DNA of 64,000 nucleotides from JAZTYK01 sp045636925 (GCA_045636925.1 JAZTYK010000005.1:1-64000); one strand, 5' to 3'. Shown: positions 16,255 through 26,491, numbered from the stretch's first letter. The notes: generated from the sequence alone by a model not told the origin. Program-made: numbers and translations.

Positions 16255-18171
16255 TTATTGGGACAAGGCGGCACCGGCTCGGCGGATGTCGCCCTCTTTT
16301 TTTGTCATCTTATTGCGGTCGTAATATTCCAGTACCGCCAATGCATATTTTCTGGAAGTACCCAGCATATCGCGGAACTCTGCCAGTGTCAGTTCTTCCT
16401 TCTCCGCAAAAAATGCCCTAGTCTGCTCCAGTACCCGCTGATAGGTCTGCTGATGATAATACAGCTGCGGCGTCAGCATTACCAGCTGACCGCTAGAAAT
16501 GAGGCTTTCCAATACCTGCTTGCAGTCTTCCTTTTCCTTTGGCAGGAACATGGGATACACTTCATCCACACCCGGAACTTCCAGATCCGCCTTGCGATAG
16601 GTCTGCAGCAGTTTATCCCGGATGGCATTCTGCCGCTTGGTAAAATGCACAGTAAACTCAGCCATGGCATAACGGTCTGCGATGCGCTTAATGCGGCCCT
16701 CTGCCGCCAACTCAGCCAGCACGCCGTCTGCTACCGTCAGTTCAGTGCCGGGCAGCAGTTTTTGCCGCAGCTCTGCCAGTTTCATGCCGGCATGCAGCGG
16801 ATTGGCCACATGATAGGCTTCCAGCAGCTTTCTGCAGCCGTCCCATGCCTGATCCAATACCGAAGCCGCCAGGTATCGACCCGGCAGCAGTTCCAGCACC
16901 TTGCCGGCTGCAACGAGCTCTGCCAACTGCTCCTGTAGTTCTTCTGCCTCCAGGTTCAACTCGGTACACAGTTTCTCTGCAGTGGGCAATGCGTAACCGA
17001 ATGCCGCCACCGTCTGTGCCAGCTTTTGGTTGCCCGACCCGCTTTCGCGAATGGCCAGCGCTTCCAGCACGGCCTGATCACCGGCCTTGTGGCGCATGGG
17101 CGCTTCATCCAAAATCACACCACCGCCAATGGTTTCCAGCGGTGAATAAAAACGAATGACAAACCGGTCACCCCGCTTGGAAGCCAGCGGCTCAGTGAGA
17201 CGCAGCTGGGCATAACAGCTGTCACCGGGCAACAGACTTTCACGGTCCAGCAGCACCACCTTGGCCAACATCACGCTGGAGCCATGATAAAAGTGCACCT
17301 GGCTTTGGGTGAGAATGGTGCGTTGCGAGTTCTTTAGATTCTGCAGGCGCACATCCAGCATCCGGCTGATTTTCACTGTACCGGGACGGGAAACCGTGTC
17401 GCCGCGCTGAATGTCGGTCTTCTTCAGGCCTGCCAGATTCACCGCTACACGCTGTCCCGCGCAAGCGGTATCGGTATCCTTGCCGTGCACCTGAATGCTG
17501 CGCACCTTGGCCTGCAGCCCCGAGGGTACCAGTTCTGCCATTTCATCCTTGCGGATGCTGCCTTCAATCAGCGTGCCGGTGACAACCGTACCAAAGCCAT
17601 CCACCGAAAAGACGCGGTCTACCGGCAGACGGAAAGGCGTGCGCAGGTTTTTCTCTGCAGCGGCTTTGACCAGCCCGTGCAGATACTGCCGCAGTTCGGC
17701 AATGCCCTGTCCGGTATAGGCCGAAACAGCCATGATGGGCTTACCCTCCAAGAAGGTACCTTTCACCCGCTCCCGGGCATCTTCGGCGATCATCTCTACC
17801 CATTCGGGGTCTACCATATCCGTCTTGGTAATGACAATCAAGCCTTCCTTAATGCCCAGCAGGCTCAAAATGCCCAGATGCTCTACCGTTTGCGGCATAA
17901 ACCCTTCGTCGGCAGCCACCACCAACATGGCAAGGTCAATACCGCCGGCACCCGCCAGCATGTTTTTAATAAACTTCTCATGTCCGGGCACGTCTACCAA
18001 ACCGGCCTGGGTTCCATCTTCAAAATCCAGATGGGCAAAACCCAGGTCAATGGTAATGCCTCGTTTTTTCTCTTCTACCAGCCGGTCGGTGTCAATGCCG
18101 GTAAGGGCCTTGACCAACAGTGTCTTGCCATGATCCACGTGACCGGCAGTGCCGATAATCACATGTTTCAT
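16255..18171 (-). CDS. selB: Selenocysteine-specific elongation factor SelB
   Basis: Encodes 638 aa. The N-terminal GTPase domain has G1 GHVDHGKT (10-17), G3 DVPGHE (60-65) and G4 TKTD (115-118). EF-Tu-like domains II and III follow, then C-terminal winged-helix repeats (about 370-638) that bind the SECIS hairpin. It delivers Sec-tRNA to UGA codons such as those of grdA, grdB and selD. Its ATG overlaps the selA stop by 4 bases, so the two are translationally coupled. Length is normal. Confidence 0.97.
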   Translation of the reverse strand: MKHVIIGTAGHVDHGKTLLVKALTGIDTDRLVEEKKRGITIDLGFAHLDFEDGTQAGLVDVPGHEKFIKNMLAGAGGIDLAMLVVAADEGFMPQTVEHLGILSLLGIKEGLIVITKTDMVDPEWVEMIAEDARERVKGTFLEGKPIMAVSAYTGQGIAELRQYLHGLVKAAAEKNLRTPFRLPVDRVFSVDGFGTVVTGTLIEGSIRKDEMAELVPSGLQAKVRSIQVHGKDTDTACAGQRVAVNLAGLKKTDIQRGDTVSRPGTVKISRMLDVRLQNLKNSQRTILTQSQVHFYHGSSVMLAKVVLLDRESLLPGDSCYAQLRLTEPLASKRGDRFVIRFYSPLETIGGGVILDEAPMRHKAGDQAVLEALAIRESGSGNQKLAQTVAAFGYALPTAEKLCTELNLEAEELQEQLAELVAAGKVLELLPGRYLAASVLDQAWDGCRKLLEAYHVANPLHAGMKLAELRQKLLPGTELTVADGVLAELAAEGRIKRIADRYAMAEFTVHFTKRQNAIRDKLLQTYRKADLEVPGVDEVYPMFLPKEKEDCKQVLESLISSGQLVMLTPQLYYHQQTYQRVLEQTRAFFAEKEELTLAEFRDMLGTSRKYALAVLEYYDRNKMTKKEGDIRRAGAALSQ

Positions 18172-19559
18172 TGAGCTTCCTCCACCACACGGCAGGCAAT
18201 ATAATCAAAATCTTCTTCCCACAAGGTGCGCACATCCAGCAGATAGCGATCGCGGGCAATGCGTCCAATGATGGGGGTCTCGCCACCCAAGCGCAGGCGC
18301 TCTTCCAACGCATCTACGCTGCAGGATGCGGGAACGACGGCCACCGCAAAGGTGTCCAGCATCTGTGTGGGCACACTGCCGCCACCCACCTGATCCAGTT
18401 CGGGCACCACTTCTGCGTTAACCTGACCTTTTTCCTTGATCTTTGCAAGCAGTGCTTCTGCTTTTTCCTGCAGTTGCTGCGGTTTCACCGCCAGCATAGA
18501 CAAAGTGGGGATCTCTTGCTCAGCACGGGACAGATCCAGATAACTGTTAAGTGTCGCCTCCAAAGCTGCCAGCGTCATTTTATCCAGGCGCACAGCACGG
18601 GCCAGCGGATGCTTTTTCAGCAGTTGGATATAGTTCTTGCGGCCTACGATGATACCGGCCTGGGGGCCACCCAGCAGCTTATCACCGCTGAAGCTGATCA
18701 CATCCACGCCCGCGCGAACGCTATCCATAACCGTAGGCTCTCCATGCAGCCCGTAACGCTCCAGATCCACCAGGCTGCCGCTACCCAGATCTTCAATAAC
18801 CGGCAGCTCATACTTTTCGCCCAGTTCCACCAGTTCTTCCAGCGATACCGATTCGGTAAAGCCCATGATCTTAAAATTACTGGTGTGTACCTTCAGCAGC
18901 GCGCAAGTCTCACAACCGATGGCGCGCTCATAATCATATAAATGCGTCTTATTGGTAGCACCTACTTCACGCAGACGGCAACCACACTGCTCCATGATCT
19001 CGGGCACGCGGAAAGAACCACCGATCTCTACCAGTTCTCCACGGGAGGTAATGACCTCGCCACCATTACCCAAAGCACTGAGAATCAGCAATACTGCGGC
19101 GGCGTTATTATTTACTGCCATAGCGGCTTCGGCTCCGGTCACCTTGCACAGCAGCTCCTCCACATGGCTGTGGCGAGAGCCGCGCTTGCCCTTCTGCAGG
19201 TCATATTCAAGGGTGGAATAATTGCGGGCAGCAGAACAAACTGCATCCGCGGCACGACGAGACAGGCAGGCACGACCCAGATTGGTATGCAATACCACAC
19301 CGGTGGCATTGATCACGGGACGCAGACTGGGTTTTGCTGCAGCATTGGCTGCCAGACAAATCTGCTGGCATAGCACTTCCATTGCCGGAATCTCCTGGCA
19401 CTCTCCCGCTAAAATATCAATACGCAGGGCATCAATTTTTTCACGCACCAGATCCGTGACCACTGCCGGTGCCAATTCCTGACGCAATGCAGCCACTGCA
19501 GGCTGCTGCAGCAACTCATCTACTTTGGGGATTTGCTTCAGCAAAGCTTTTCGATCCAT
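18168..19559 (-). CDS. selA: L-seryl-tRNA(Sec) selenium transferase
   Basis: Encodes 463 aa. It converts Ser-tRNA-Sec to Sec-tRNA-Sec with selenophosphate. The PLP-binding lysine is Lys294 in SFSGDKLLGGPQ; INATGVVLHTNLGRA and the EDLGSGSL metal/phosphate motif are also typical. Family members form decamers. GGGAGG precedes ATG 19559. It is first in the selA-selB-selC unit. Confidence 0.97.
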   Translation of the reverse strand: MDRKALLKQIPKVDELLQQPAVAALRQELAPAVVTDLVREKIDALRIDILAGECQEIPAMEVLCQQICLAANAAAKPSLRPVINATGVVLHTNLGRACLSRRAADAVCSAARNYSTLEYDLQKGKRGSRHSHVEELLCKVTGAEAAMAVNNNAAAVLLILSALGNGGEVITSRGELVEIGGSFRVPEIMEQCGCRLREVGATNKTHLYDYERAIGCETCALLKVHTSNFKIMGFTESVSLEELVELGEKYELPVIEDLGSGSLVDLERYGLHGEPTVMDSVRAGVDVISFSGDKLLGGPQAGIIVGRKNYIQLLKKHPLARAVRLDKMTLAALEATLNSYLDLSRAEQEIPTLSMLAVKPQQLQEKAEALLAKIKEKGQVNAEVVPELDQVGGGSVPTQMLDTFAVAVVPASCSVDALEERLRLGGETPIIGRIARDRYLLDVRTLWEEDFDYIACRVVEEAQ

Positions 19560-19707
19560 GGGTATTCCTCCCTTTGGGCAATATCTTTTTTCAATAGATT
19601 ACATAATTTAATTGTATTATAGTCCTATTTTTTGGGTTTGTCTATTAAAAGAAAAAATTAATAAACGGAATTTATAGAAATAATCTTTAGTTATCGGTTT
19701 TTGCGAT

Positions 19708-19743
19708 AAAAAACAAGCACCAAGGCAATGCCTTGGTGCTTGT
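19708..19743 (-). terminator. Terminator of the opp operon
   Basis: ACAAGCACCAAGGC and its complement form a 14-bp stem 19 bases after the oppF stop, followed on the minus strand by six T residues. Confidence 0.9.
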
Positions 19744-19761
19744 AATAGATGTGATTGGCAA

Positions 19762-20715
19762 TTACTCTGCCAGACCCAGTTCCTTCTTAATGTCTGCCAG
19801 CTCAGAGGGAGTGCAGTATACGAAGTGCTCAGGTTCAACCTCAACCAGGCTGAACTCCTCGTCAGGATACTTATGGTCGCGCTTGGGATCATAGTCAAAA
19901 CGCTGACGATTCTTTTCAGTGATGGGGTTGGGCTCGGGAATTGCGGACAGCAGAGCCTTGGTGTAAGGATGCAGAGGATGTGCGTACAGGTCGTCACCCT
20001 TGGCCAGCTCAACCAGCTTACCGAAGTACATAACACCGATACGATCGGAGAAGTACTTAACAACAGACAGGTTATGAGCAATGAACAGGATGGTCAGACC
20101 CATCTCTTCCTTCAGGTCGTTCAGCAGGTTAATAACCTGAGCCTGAATGGAAACGTCCAGAGCAGAAACGGGCTCGTCGGCGATGATCAGCTTGGGCTCG
20201 GTGATGATAGCACGAGCGATACCGATACGCTGACGCTGACCGCCGGAGAACTCATGAGGATAACGGGTAGCATGCTCTTCGGTCAGACCGACCTTCTGCA
20301 GCATAGCAACCACGCGGTCATGAACTTCCTTGGGATCAGTGACGCCGCGGATCTTCAGACCCTCACCAACGATCTCCTGAATGGTCATACGAGGATTCAG
20401 AGACTCGATGGGATCCTGGAAGATCATGGCAATGTTGCTGGTCAGGAACTTGCGCAGCTCGCCGGTCATCTTGCCGGCAATATCCTTGCCGTCAAAATAC
20501 ATCTCACCGCCGGTGGGATCGTACAGACGGATGATGGTACGGCCGGTGGTGGTCTTACCACAACCGGACTCACCTACCAGACCAAAGGTCTCGGCGGGGC
20601 GAATACCAAAGCTGACATGGTCCACAGCGTGAACAGTCATCTTCTTCTTACCGCGGCCGGAGCTAAAGGACTGGCAAAGATCTTTTACTTCAAGAATGTA
20701 CTTGGAATCAGCCAT
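19762..20715 (-). CDS. oppF: Oligopeptide ABC transporter ATP-binding protein OppF
   Basis: Encodes 317 aa. It has Walker [10 protein letters not shown], the ABC signature LSGGQ variant [14 protein letters not shown], Walker [13 protein letters not shown] and the C-terminal oligopeptide/dipeptide extension ending in the motif region [16 protein letters not shown]. With OppD it powers peptide uptake through OppB and OppC. Its start overlaps the end of oppD by 8 bases. It is last in the operon, before the terminator. Confidence 0.94.
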   Translation of the reverse strand: MADSKYILEVKDLCQSFSSGRGKKKMTVHAVDHVSFGIRPAETFGLVGESGCGKTTTGRTIIRLYDPTGGEMYFDGKDIAGKMTGELRKFLTSNIAMIFQDPIESLNPRMTIQEIVGEGLKIRGVTDPKEVHDRVVAMLQKVGLTEEHATRYPHEFSGGQRQRIGIARAIITEPKLIIADEPVSALDVSIQAQVINLLNDLKEEMGLTILFIAHNLSVVKYFSDRIGVMYFGKLVELAKGDDLYAHPLHPYTKALLSAIPEPNPITEKNRQRFDYDPKRDHKYPDEEFSLVEVEPEHFVYCTPSELADIKKELGLAE

Positions 20716-21778
20716 TGTTGACCTCCTCTCCCATCTGCTTCATGCGGTCGATACGGGCCTTCAGAACGGGAGGCATTTCGATGGTATGCATCTCGGCAGC
20801 CTTAGGATGCAGCAGCCAGGTTGCAGCCAGATGGGTATCAGACAGCCGGAAGTAAGGGGGCTCCTGCTCAAAGTCGATCTTCATGGCATAGCGGTTACGA
20901 GCCGCAAATGCATCACCCTTGGGAGGATAGATCATGTTGGGAGGAGTACCGGGGATGGCCATCAGACGCTCCTTGGTCTGCAGGTCGGGCATGGAGCTCA
21001 GCAGTGCCCAGGTGTAGGGATGTGCGGGCTGGAAGAAGATTTCGTCAGCAGTACCGGTTTCAACGATCTTACCGGCATACATAACGTTTACGCGGTCAGC
21101 CATGTTTGCAACAACGCCCAGGTCATGGGTGATGAAGATAACAGACAGATTACGGTCTTCCTTGATCTGGTTGATCAGCTCCAGAATCTTAGCCTGAACG
21201 GTAACGTCCAGAGCGGTGGTGGGCTCGTCGCAGATCAGAATCTCGGGGTCACCGGCCAGTGCGATAGCGATAACGATACGCTGACGCATACCGCCGGAGA
21301 ACTGGAAGGGATACTGCTCGAAGCGCTGCTCAGCATGGGGAATACCAACAGCCTTCATCAGCTCAATAGCACGAGCCTTTGCATCTTCCTTGCTGATCTT
21401 CTTGTGCAGATGCAGAACCTCGGTGATCTGCTGACCAATCTTCATGATGGGGTTCAGAGCAGACAGAGGATCCTGGAAGATCAGACCGATGCGCTTACCG
21501 CGGATCTCGTGGAAATCATCTTCCTTCACCTTGGTCAGGTCCATGCCATCATAGAGGATCTCGCCCTCTTCGATGATGGCGTTACCAGCCAGAATACCCA
21601 TGATAGCACGGATACTTACGGACTTACCGGAACCGGACTCACCAACGATGGCCAGAGTCTCGCCGCGATGCAAGTCAAAGCTTACACCACGAACAGCCTG
21701 AACCAGACCGCCGTATGCACGGAAATTAATACGCAGGTCCTTTACGGAAAGGACAACTTCATTGTAATTTGCAGCCAT
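20708..21778 (-). CDS. oppD: Oligopeptide ABC transporter ATP-binding protein OppD
   Basis: Encodes 356 aa. It has Walker A GESGSGKS, signature FSGGMRQRIVIAIAL, Walker B ILICDEPTTALD, and a C-terminal oligopeptide-binding extension with HPYTWALLSSMPDL. It is the partner of OppF; the two ATPases form a heterodimer. It starts 20 bases after oppC with AAGGAG upstream. Confidence 0.94.
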   Translation of the reverse strand: MAANYNEVVLSVKDLRINFRAYGGLVQAVRGVSFDLHRGETLAIVGESGSGKSVSIRAIMGILAGNAIIEEGEILYDGMDLTKVKEDDFHEIRGKRIGLIFQDPLSALNPIMKIGQQITEVLHLHKKISKEDAKARAIELMKAVGIPHAEQRFEQYPFQFSGGMRQRIVIAIALAGDPEILICDEPTTALDVTVQAKILELINQIKEDRNLSVIFITHDLGVVANMADRVNVMYAGKIVETGTADEIFFQPAHPYTWALLSSMPDLQTKERLMAIPGTPPNMIYPPKGDAFAARNRYAMKIDFEQEPPYFRLSDTHLAATWLLHPKAAEMHTIEMPPVLKARIDRMKQMGEEVNNG

Positions 21779-21798
21779 TATTCTTTCTCCTTTCCTGC

Positions 21799-22956
21799 TT
21801 ATTCACCGCGCTTGGTGGGATCCAGTGCATCACGCAGGCTGTTTGCGAACATATTGAACGCAATCATCAGCACGGAGATCAGCACTGCGGGGAAGAAAGT
21901 CTGCTCGGGATACTGCAGCAGCACCTTCTGGCCAGCAGCCAGCATGACGCCGATGGAAGTATCGGGAGGAGCAATACCCAGACCGATGTACGCCAGGAAG
22001 GACTCGGAGAAGATAGCGCCGGGGATGGCGATCATGGCACGAAGGATCAGGGGACCAACACAGTTGGGCAGGATGTGACGGAAAATCAGGGTCACGTCCT
22101 TAACGCCCAGGGTGCGGGCAGCCAGCACGTACTCACGGTTCTTAAAGCGGAAGAACTGAGCACGGATCAGACGGGAAGTGCCGATCCAGCCGGTGACGCA
22201 CATTGCTGCAATGATGGAGGTCATACCAGAACCCAGCACCAGCATAAACAGAATAGTGATACAGACGTAGGGCAGACCGTCCAGAACCTGTGCAAAGTGA
22301 GTCAGGATAAAGTCGACCTTGCCGCCGTAGTAACCGGAAACAGCACCGTAAACAACACCGATGAACACGTTGGTCATAACGGTGATGAATGCGATCAGCA
22401 GAGAGACGCGGGTACCACGGAACAAACGAGTCATGGTATCACGGCCCAGGTCATCAGTGCCCATCCAGTGATAGACATTGTCTTCCAGGCCGGCCATCTT
22501 GTAGGTGTCTACCAGAACATCACACATCTCAACACCCTTCACGGTGCGGCGGTTGCGGATCTCCAGGACACAGCCTTCGGGATAACGCTCGGTATCGGTC
22601 AGACCCTCCACCTTACGGTTCTCCAGCACACGGGTACCATCAGCAATGCCCAGCTTTTCCAGTCCGGGAATTTTGGGGGGCAGGTTTCTTGCTTCCAGAA
22701 CATACTCAGTGTAGGTATAACCGGAGATCATGGGAACGACATATGCACCAATGATGATCAGCATGATCATCGCAAAGGAGATCAGTGCAACCTTGCTCTT
22801 GGACAGACGGATCATGGCGTCCTTAAAGAAGCCAACGGGCTTGGTCTGGAACTTTTCGTCCATGATCTGATCGCCTTCCTGCACCATAACAAAGCTATCG
22901 GCAGAAATGGCTTCCAGCTCTTCGGGGAGCTTGTTCTTCAAATCAATAACAGTCAT
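21799..22956 (-). CDS. oppC: Oligopeptide ABC transporter permease OppC
   Basis: Encodes 385 aa with a cytoplasmic N-terminus, a first membrane segment near 55-75, an unusually long external loop (about 75-165), and five core segments with the EAA motif (LAARTLGVKDVTLIFRHILPN). The family usually has about 300 residues, so the N-terminal cytoplasmic part and loop add about 80. It abuts oppB directly (stop and start adjacent). Confidence 0.93.
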   Translation of the reverse strand: MTVIDLKNKLPEELEAISADSFVMVQEGDQIMDEKFQTKPVGFFKDAMIRLSKSKVALISFAMIMLIIIGAYVVPMISGYTYTEYVLEARNLPPKIPGLEKLGIADGTRVLENRKVEGLTDTERYPEGCVLEIRNRRTVKGVEMCDVLVDTYKMAGLEDNVYHWMGTDDLGRDTMTRLFRGTRVSLLIAFITVMTNVFIGVVYGAVSGYYGGKVDFILTHFAQVLDGLPYVCITILFMLVLGSGMTSIIAAMCVTGWIGTSRLIRAQFFRFKNREYVLAARTLGVKDVTLIFRHILPNCVGPLILRAMIAIPGAIFSESFLAYIGLGIAPPDTSIGVMLAAGQKVLLQYPEQTFFPAVLISVLMIAFNMFANSLRDALDPTKRGE

Positions 22957-23907
22957 TTATTTGTTACCTCCTCCAACGCGGACGCGCGGGTCGATGATGC
23001 CGTAAGACAGGTCGACCAGCAGAACGGTAACCAGCGAAATGGCAGCATAGAAGATCAGCAGGGCAACTGTCAGGAAGTGGTCACCGATCTGAACGGAGTT
23101 AACCAGCTGACCGCCCATGCCGGGCACGCCGAACATGTTCTCGATAACCATGGAGCCGCCCAGAATACCGGTCAGCAGGGAGATCAGAATGTTGGCGATA
23201 GGAATCAGAGAGTTACGGAAAGCATGGCGAACGGTAGCCTGGGTACGGGTCAGACCCTTGGTACGGGCCAGCAGCAGGTACTCAGAGTTCAGGTTTTCAA
23301 TCAGCTCACCGCGCAGGTAACGACCGATGGTTGCGATGGGACCCAGTGCCAGAGCAAAGACGGGCAGGATCATGGAGTGCGCCATTTCACCCAGCGTGCC
23401 GTCAGAAATGTACTGGACGGGGAAAATGGGCCAGATAAAGGTCAGGCTGTACTGCAGCAGAGATGCGAAAACGAAGGACGGAATAGAAATCAGCAAAACA
23501 ATTGCAAAAGAAATTGCGCTGTCTACCCAGGTGTTACGCTTCAGAGCAGCGGCAGTACCTGCGATCAGACCCAAAGGAATCGAAATAATCAGAGAGAAAA
23601 CGTTCAGTATCACCGTGGGGGGGATACGGGAAACGATCAGATCGAACACTTCACGGCCGGGCTTCAGCTTAATGGATTCACCAAAGTCCAGTTCTGTAAC
23701 GACACCCTTGACGAAGTAGAACAACTGCACAAGCAGGGGATCGTTCAGACGGTACTTATCCTCCATGGCCTTCTGGGTCTCGGGGGGAATTTCGGGGTTT
23801 TCAAAGATGCTCATAGGCATCAGTCGAATAATCAGGAACGACAGGCACATGATCAGTAGCAGAGTGATGAGCATGGCGCCAAATCGTTCGAAAATGTATT
23901 TAACCAT
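22957..23907 (-). CDS. oppB: Oligopeptide ABC transporter permease OppB
   Basis: Encodes 316 aa from ATG 23907 with AGGAGG 6 bases upstream; a longer frame to 23961 runs into the intergenic hairpins. It has six membrane segments and the EAA loop YLLLARTKGLTRTQATVRHAFRN (cited in part). It pairs with OppC to form the channel. Upstream hairpins separate it from oppA. Confidence 0.93.
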   Translation of the reverse strand: MVKYIFERFGAMLITLLLIMCLSFLIIRLMPMSIFENPEIPPETQKAMEDKYRLNDPLLVQLFYFVKGVVTELDFGESIKLKPGREVFDLIVSRIPPTVILNVFSLIISIPLGLIAGTAAALKRNTWVDSAISFAIVLLISIPSFVFASLLQYSLTFIWPIFPVQYISDGTLGEMAHSMILPVFALALGPIATIGRYLRGELIENLNSEYLLLARTKGLTRTQATVRHAFRNSLIPIANILISLLTGILGGSMVIENMFGVPGMGGQLVNSVQIGDHFLTVALLIFYAAISLVTVLLVDLSYGIIDPRVRVGGGNK

Positions 23908-23983
23908 TAACATCCTCCTATCTTCTCCAAAAGGGCGCAGGAACTGCGCCCCAAAGGGCAAGATACTATTTGGTCTTTACGGG

Positions 23984-24020
23984 ACAAGTGTGTTGCCGCA
24001 AAACACGGCAACACACTTGT
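23984..24020 (-). other. Hairpin between oppA and oppB
   Basis: A 15-bp stem (ACAAGTGTGTTGCCG and complement, 7-base loop) follows oppA; a second small GGGCGCAG/CTGCGCCC hairpin lies at about 23934-23952. Neither has a long T-run. Such structures commonly let the binding protein accumulate above the membrane components. Confidence 0.65.
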
Positions 24021-24073
24021 TGAGTGTTATTTACAGGGTTTTGCGATTAATCATCGCCAAAGAAGTCAAAGAC

Positions 24074-25969
24074 TTATTTCTCAACGATGTCGCCAAACAT
24101 GGTACCCCAACCAAAGCTGGGAATGTACTTATCGGTGGGCAGCTGCAGGTTCTCAGCAAACAGATCGTAAGTAACGCTCTGGTACAGAGGAATGTGGATG
24201 ACGCAATCCAGATAAATCTTCTCCAGCTTCATGGTCTCTTCCAGCAGCTTCTCATAGTTGCCGGTCTTCAGAGTCTGCTGGCAAACAACATACTGATCAT
24301 TGAACTCCTTGTTCAGATAGTTGTTGGGACGGCCAGAGTACTGATCGGTGTAGTAGTAGAAGCAATCAAACACGTCGATACGGCTGTTGCCACGGCCCCA
24401 AGAGTTGGGGGACAGGTCCCAACCGGTGTCGCCGAACTGGATCTTCATGTTGGTGGAGGACAGGGAGCCCTGAGACTTGAAGACCAGGTCAATCTTCTTG
24501 TTGCCAGCATCGTTGACGAAGATTTCCTTCTCGAAGGTTTCTTCGATAACAGCAAACAGGTTGTTGAAAGCAGTATCGCTACCGCCGACAACGTACAGAA
24601 TCTCCTGGCAGGAAGCATCGTCCCAGTTCATGTTAGCAGCCTGGAAGGCCTTCTTCATGTAGTCACGAGCCAGGGTGGGGTTGTAACCGGACTTGGAGGG
24701 ATCCTTCTCGGGATCGGACCAGCTGGCGATCAGCTGCTCAACTTCGTCACCGTACTTGGTGTCACGGTAGACGCGGCCGTCAGCGCTCAGCAGACCAGCC
24801 TGACCATTGACATAGTAACCAGCGGGTTCCATACGACCAAAGATGTCCTTAGCGTAGGTAGCACGGTCAAATGCATGGTACAGAGCCTTACGATAGTAGT
24901 TCTCTTCGATCAGAGACAGGGGGTTATTGGTGTTCTTGCAGTTGATGTCGATGTGGTCAACATAGATAGAACCGGAAACCTGCAGACGAGGATCGTCCAG
25001 ATACTTGTCGATGACGGTAGCATCGGGAGTCAGGGTGGTCAGCTTGCCGGATTCGAACATCTGAACACGGGTGTTCATGTCCTTAACGATGTTGACGCGA
25101 ACTTCGTCATAGTGGTACAGGTCGGCCAGCCAGTGGTCGGGGTTCTTGACATAAGTCTGAACGGAATCTTCAACCCACTCTTTGAAGATGTAGGGGCCGC
25201 AACCCATCCAGTTGTCCAGAGTGGTGCCCCACTTGGAGGTGCCTTCGGAGATACCCTGCTCGTAGATGGACTTCTTGACAGGGGTCAGAGCGCGGTTTTC
25301 GAAGTTAGCGCAGACCTTATCCTGTGCGACTTCACCAACGACCTGAATGGTGATGGTGTTGCCATCAGCCTTGATACCAACATCGGACCACTTCAGAGCG
25401 CCGACGTGATAGTTCTTGGCATTCAGGACGTCCATAGAACCGTACAGGAAGCTACCCATAGCGTTGACCAGCTCGGGCTTAGCCAGCATTTCCCAGCCCC
25501 AAACGATCTCTTCAGCGGTGATGGGATCGCCGTTCTGCCACTTGATGCCATCGCGCAGAACGATCTTCCAGGTCTGAACCTTTTCAGTTGCCTCGGTCAC
25601 ATCAAACTGACCAGCGATAACTTCTTCGTTCTCGTCCTTCTTGGGGGTGTAGGTCTTGACCGTCATTTCTTCGGTCTTAACCAGTTCGGGCAGCTCCTTA
25701 GCCAGGTCACCAATGTAGTGGAAACCACGGGCTTCGCCAGCGGAAGTATCGTTGGGATAAGCACGATACAGGTAGGCGGAGCAGTAAGAAGCGGGAGTAC
25801 CGGGCTCACTACTTGCGGTAATGTGAGCGTTCAGGGTGTCACAGTCAGCACCCAGGTACAGGTTCAGGACTTTCTTGTCTTTCTTCTCGCCGCCGCCGCA
25901 AGCTGCTGCACAAGCAACCAGCATCAGCACAGCCAGGATCAGAGAGACCAGCTTCAGTGTCTTCTTCAT
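24074..25969 (-). CDS. oppA: Oligopeptide ABC transporter substrate-binding lipoprotein OppA
   Basis: Encodes 631 aa. The N-terminal signal ends in a lipobox (LMLVAC, Cys20), anchoring it outside the membrane. The SBP family 5 fold is shown by KIVLRDGIKWQNGDPITAEE and GCGPYIFKEW. It captures peptides for OppBCDF. GAAGGAG precedes the ATG. It is first in the operon and separated from oppB by hairpins. Next to glycine reductase it may supply peptides as a glycine source, which is inference. Confidence 0.94.
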   Translation of the reverse strand: MKKTLKLVSLILAVLMLVACAAACGGGEKKDKKVLNLYLGADCDTLNAHITASSEPGTPASYCSAYLYRAYPNDTSAGEARGFHYIGDLAKELPELVKTEEMTVKTYTPKKDENEEVIAGQFDVTEATEKVQTWKIVLRDGIKWQNGDPITAEEIVWGWEMLAKPELVNAMGSFLYGSMDVLNAKNYHVGALKWSDVGIKADGNTITIQVVGEVAQDKVCANFENRALTPVKKSIYEQGISEGTSKWGTTLDNWMGCGPYIFKEWVEDSVQTYVKNPDHWLADLYHYDEVRVNIVKDMNTRVQMFESGKLTTLTPDATVIDKYLDDPRLQVSGSIYVDHIDINCKNTNNPLSLIEENYYRKALYHAFDRATYAKDIFGRMEPAGYYVNGQAGLLSADGRVYRDTKYGDEVEQLIASWSDPEKDPSKSGYNPTLARDYMKKAFQAANMNWDDASCQEILYVVGGSDTAFNNLFAVIEETFEKEIFVNDAGNKKIDLVFKSQGSLSSTNMKIQFGDTGWDLSPNSWGRGNSRIDVFDCFYYYTDQYSGRPNNYLNKEFNDQYVVCQQTLKTGNYEKLLEETMKLEKIYLDCVIHIPLYQSVTYDLFAENLQLPTDKYIPSFGWGTMFGDIVEK

Positions 25970-26041
25970 GCGTTTTTCACTCCTTCTTTTATTCTCGGAT
26001 GAATATTTTTATTATGACCGAGGTGGTCTTAATAAACAAAA

Positions 26042-26491
26042 TTAGAGGATCAAGGGCACCGTTGCCGTTGCAAGCAGTGCGTAGATCAGTGCCAGGAAGA
26101 AACTACCCGCCATGCCGGACCACTTTCTGCGGTCACGCAGGTAGTCGGAATACAGTTCGTAGTGGAATCCACCGTCGTCAACCGACACATAGTCGTCGGC
26201 ATTGGGATCCATCAGTGTCTCCGGCTTCATCTTCGTCCGGCCGAAAAGCTTTGCCTTGGTGTAGCGGAAGCTGAAGAACATGGGTGCTAAGGAATTGGTG
26301 TTGTGCACCGCCACAATCAATCCGTAAAGAAAAAATGTAGCAGCAACCATCGAGAAAAGTTCCATGGGGAACTCTACAGGCTCAAGACCGCGGGCACGAT
26401 AGCTGACCACCGCCAAAGCCGCGCCGAAGATGGTGAGAAAAATCCCACGCTTCCGCATCGCTCTCAATGAATCCAACAATTTCTCCAACAT
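26042..26491 (-). CDS. Membrane protein of unknown function upstream of oppA
   Basis: Encodes 149 aa if started at ATG 26491 (weak GGTGG site); an in-frame ATG at 26548 would add 19 residues without a clear site. It has two hydrophobic segments near the start (about 16-32 and 43-62), a charged middle part (about 75-125) and one C-terminal segment (about 130-149). It lies 72 bases before oppA on the same strand, so it may lead the opp operon. It resembles small membrane proteins found before peptide transporter operons, but I assign no family with confidence. Confidence 0.7.
   Translation of the reverse strand: MLEKLLDSLRAMRKRGIFLTIFGAALAVVSYRARGLEPVEFPMELFSMVAATFFLYGLIVAVHNTNSLAPMFFSFRYTKAKLFGRTKMKPETLMDPNADDYVSVDDGGFHYELYSDYLRDRRKWSGMAGSFFLALIYALLATATVPLIL

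Noticed and set aside
21769..26002. Plus-strand ORFs of 696 and 745 codons over oppC, oppB and oppA
   Set aside because: Antisense to clear permease and binding-protein genes; composition reflects codon bias.
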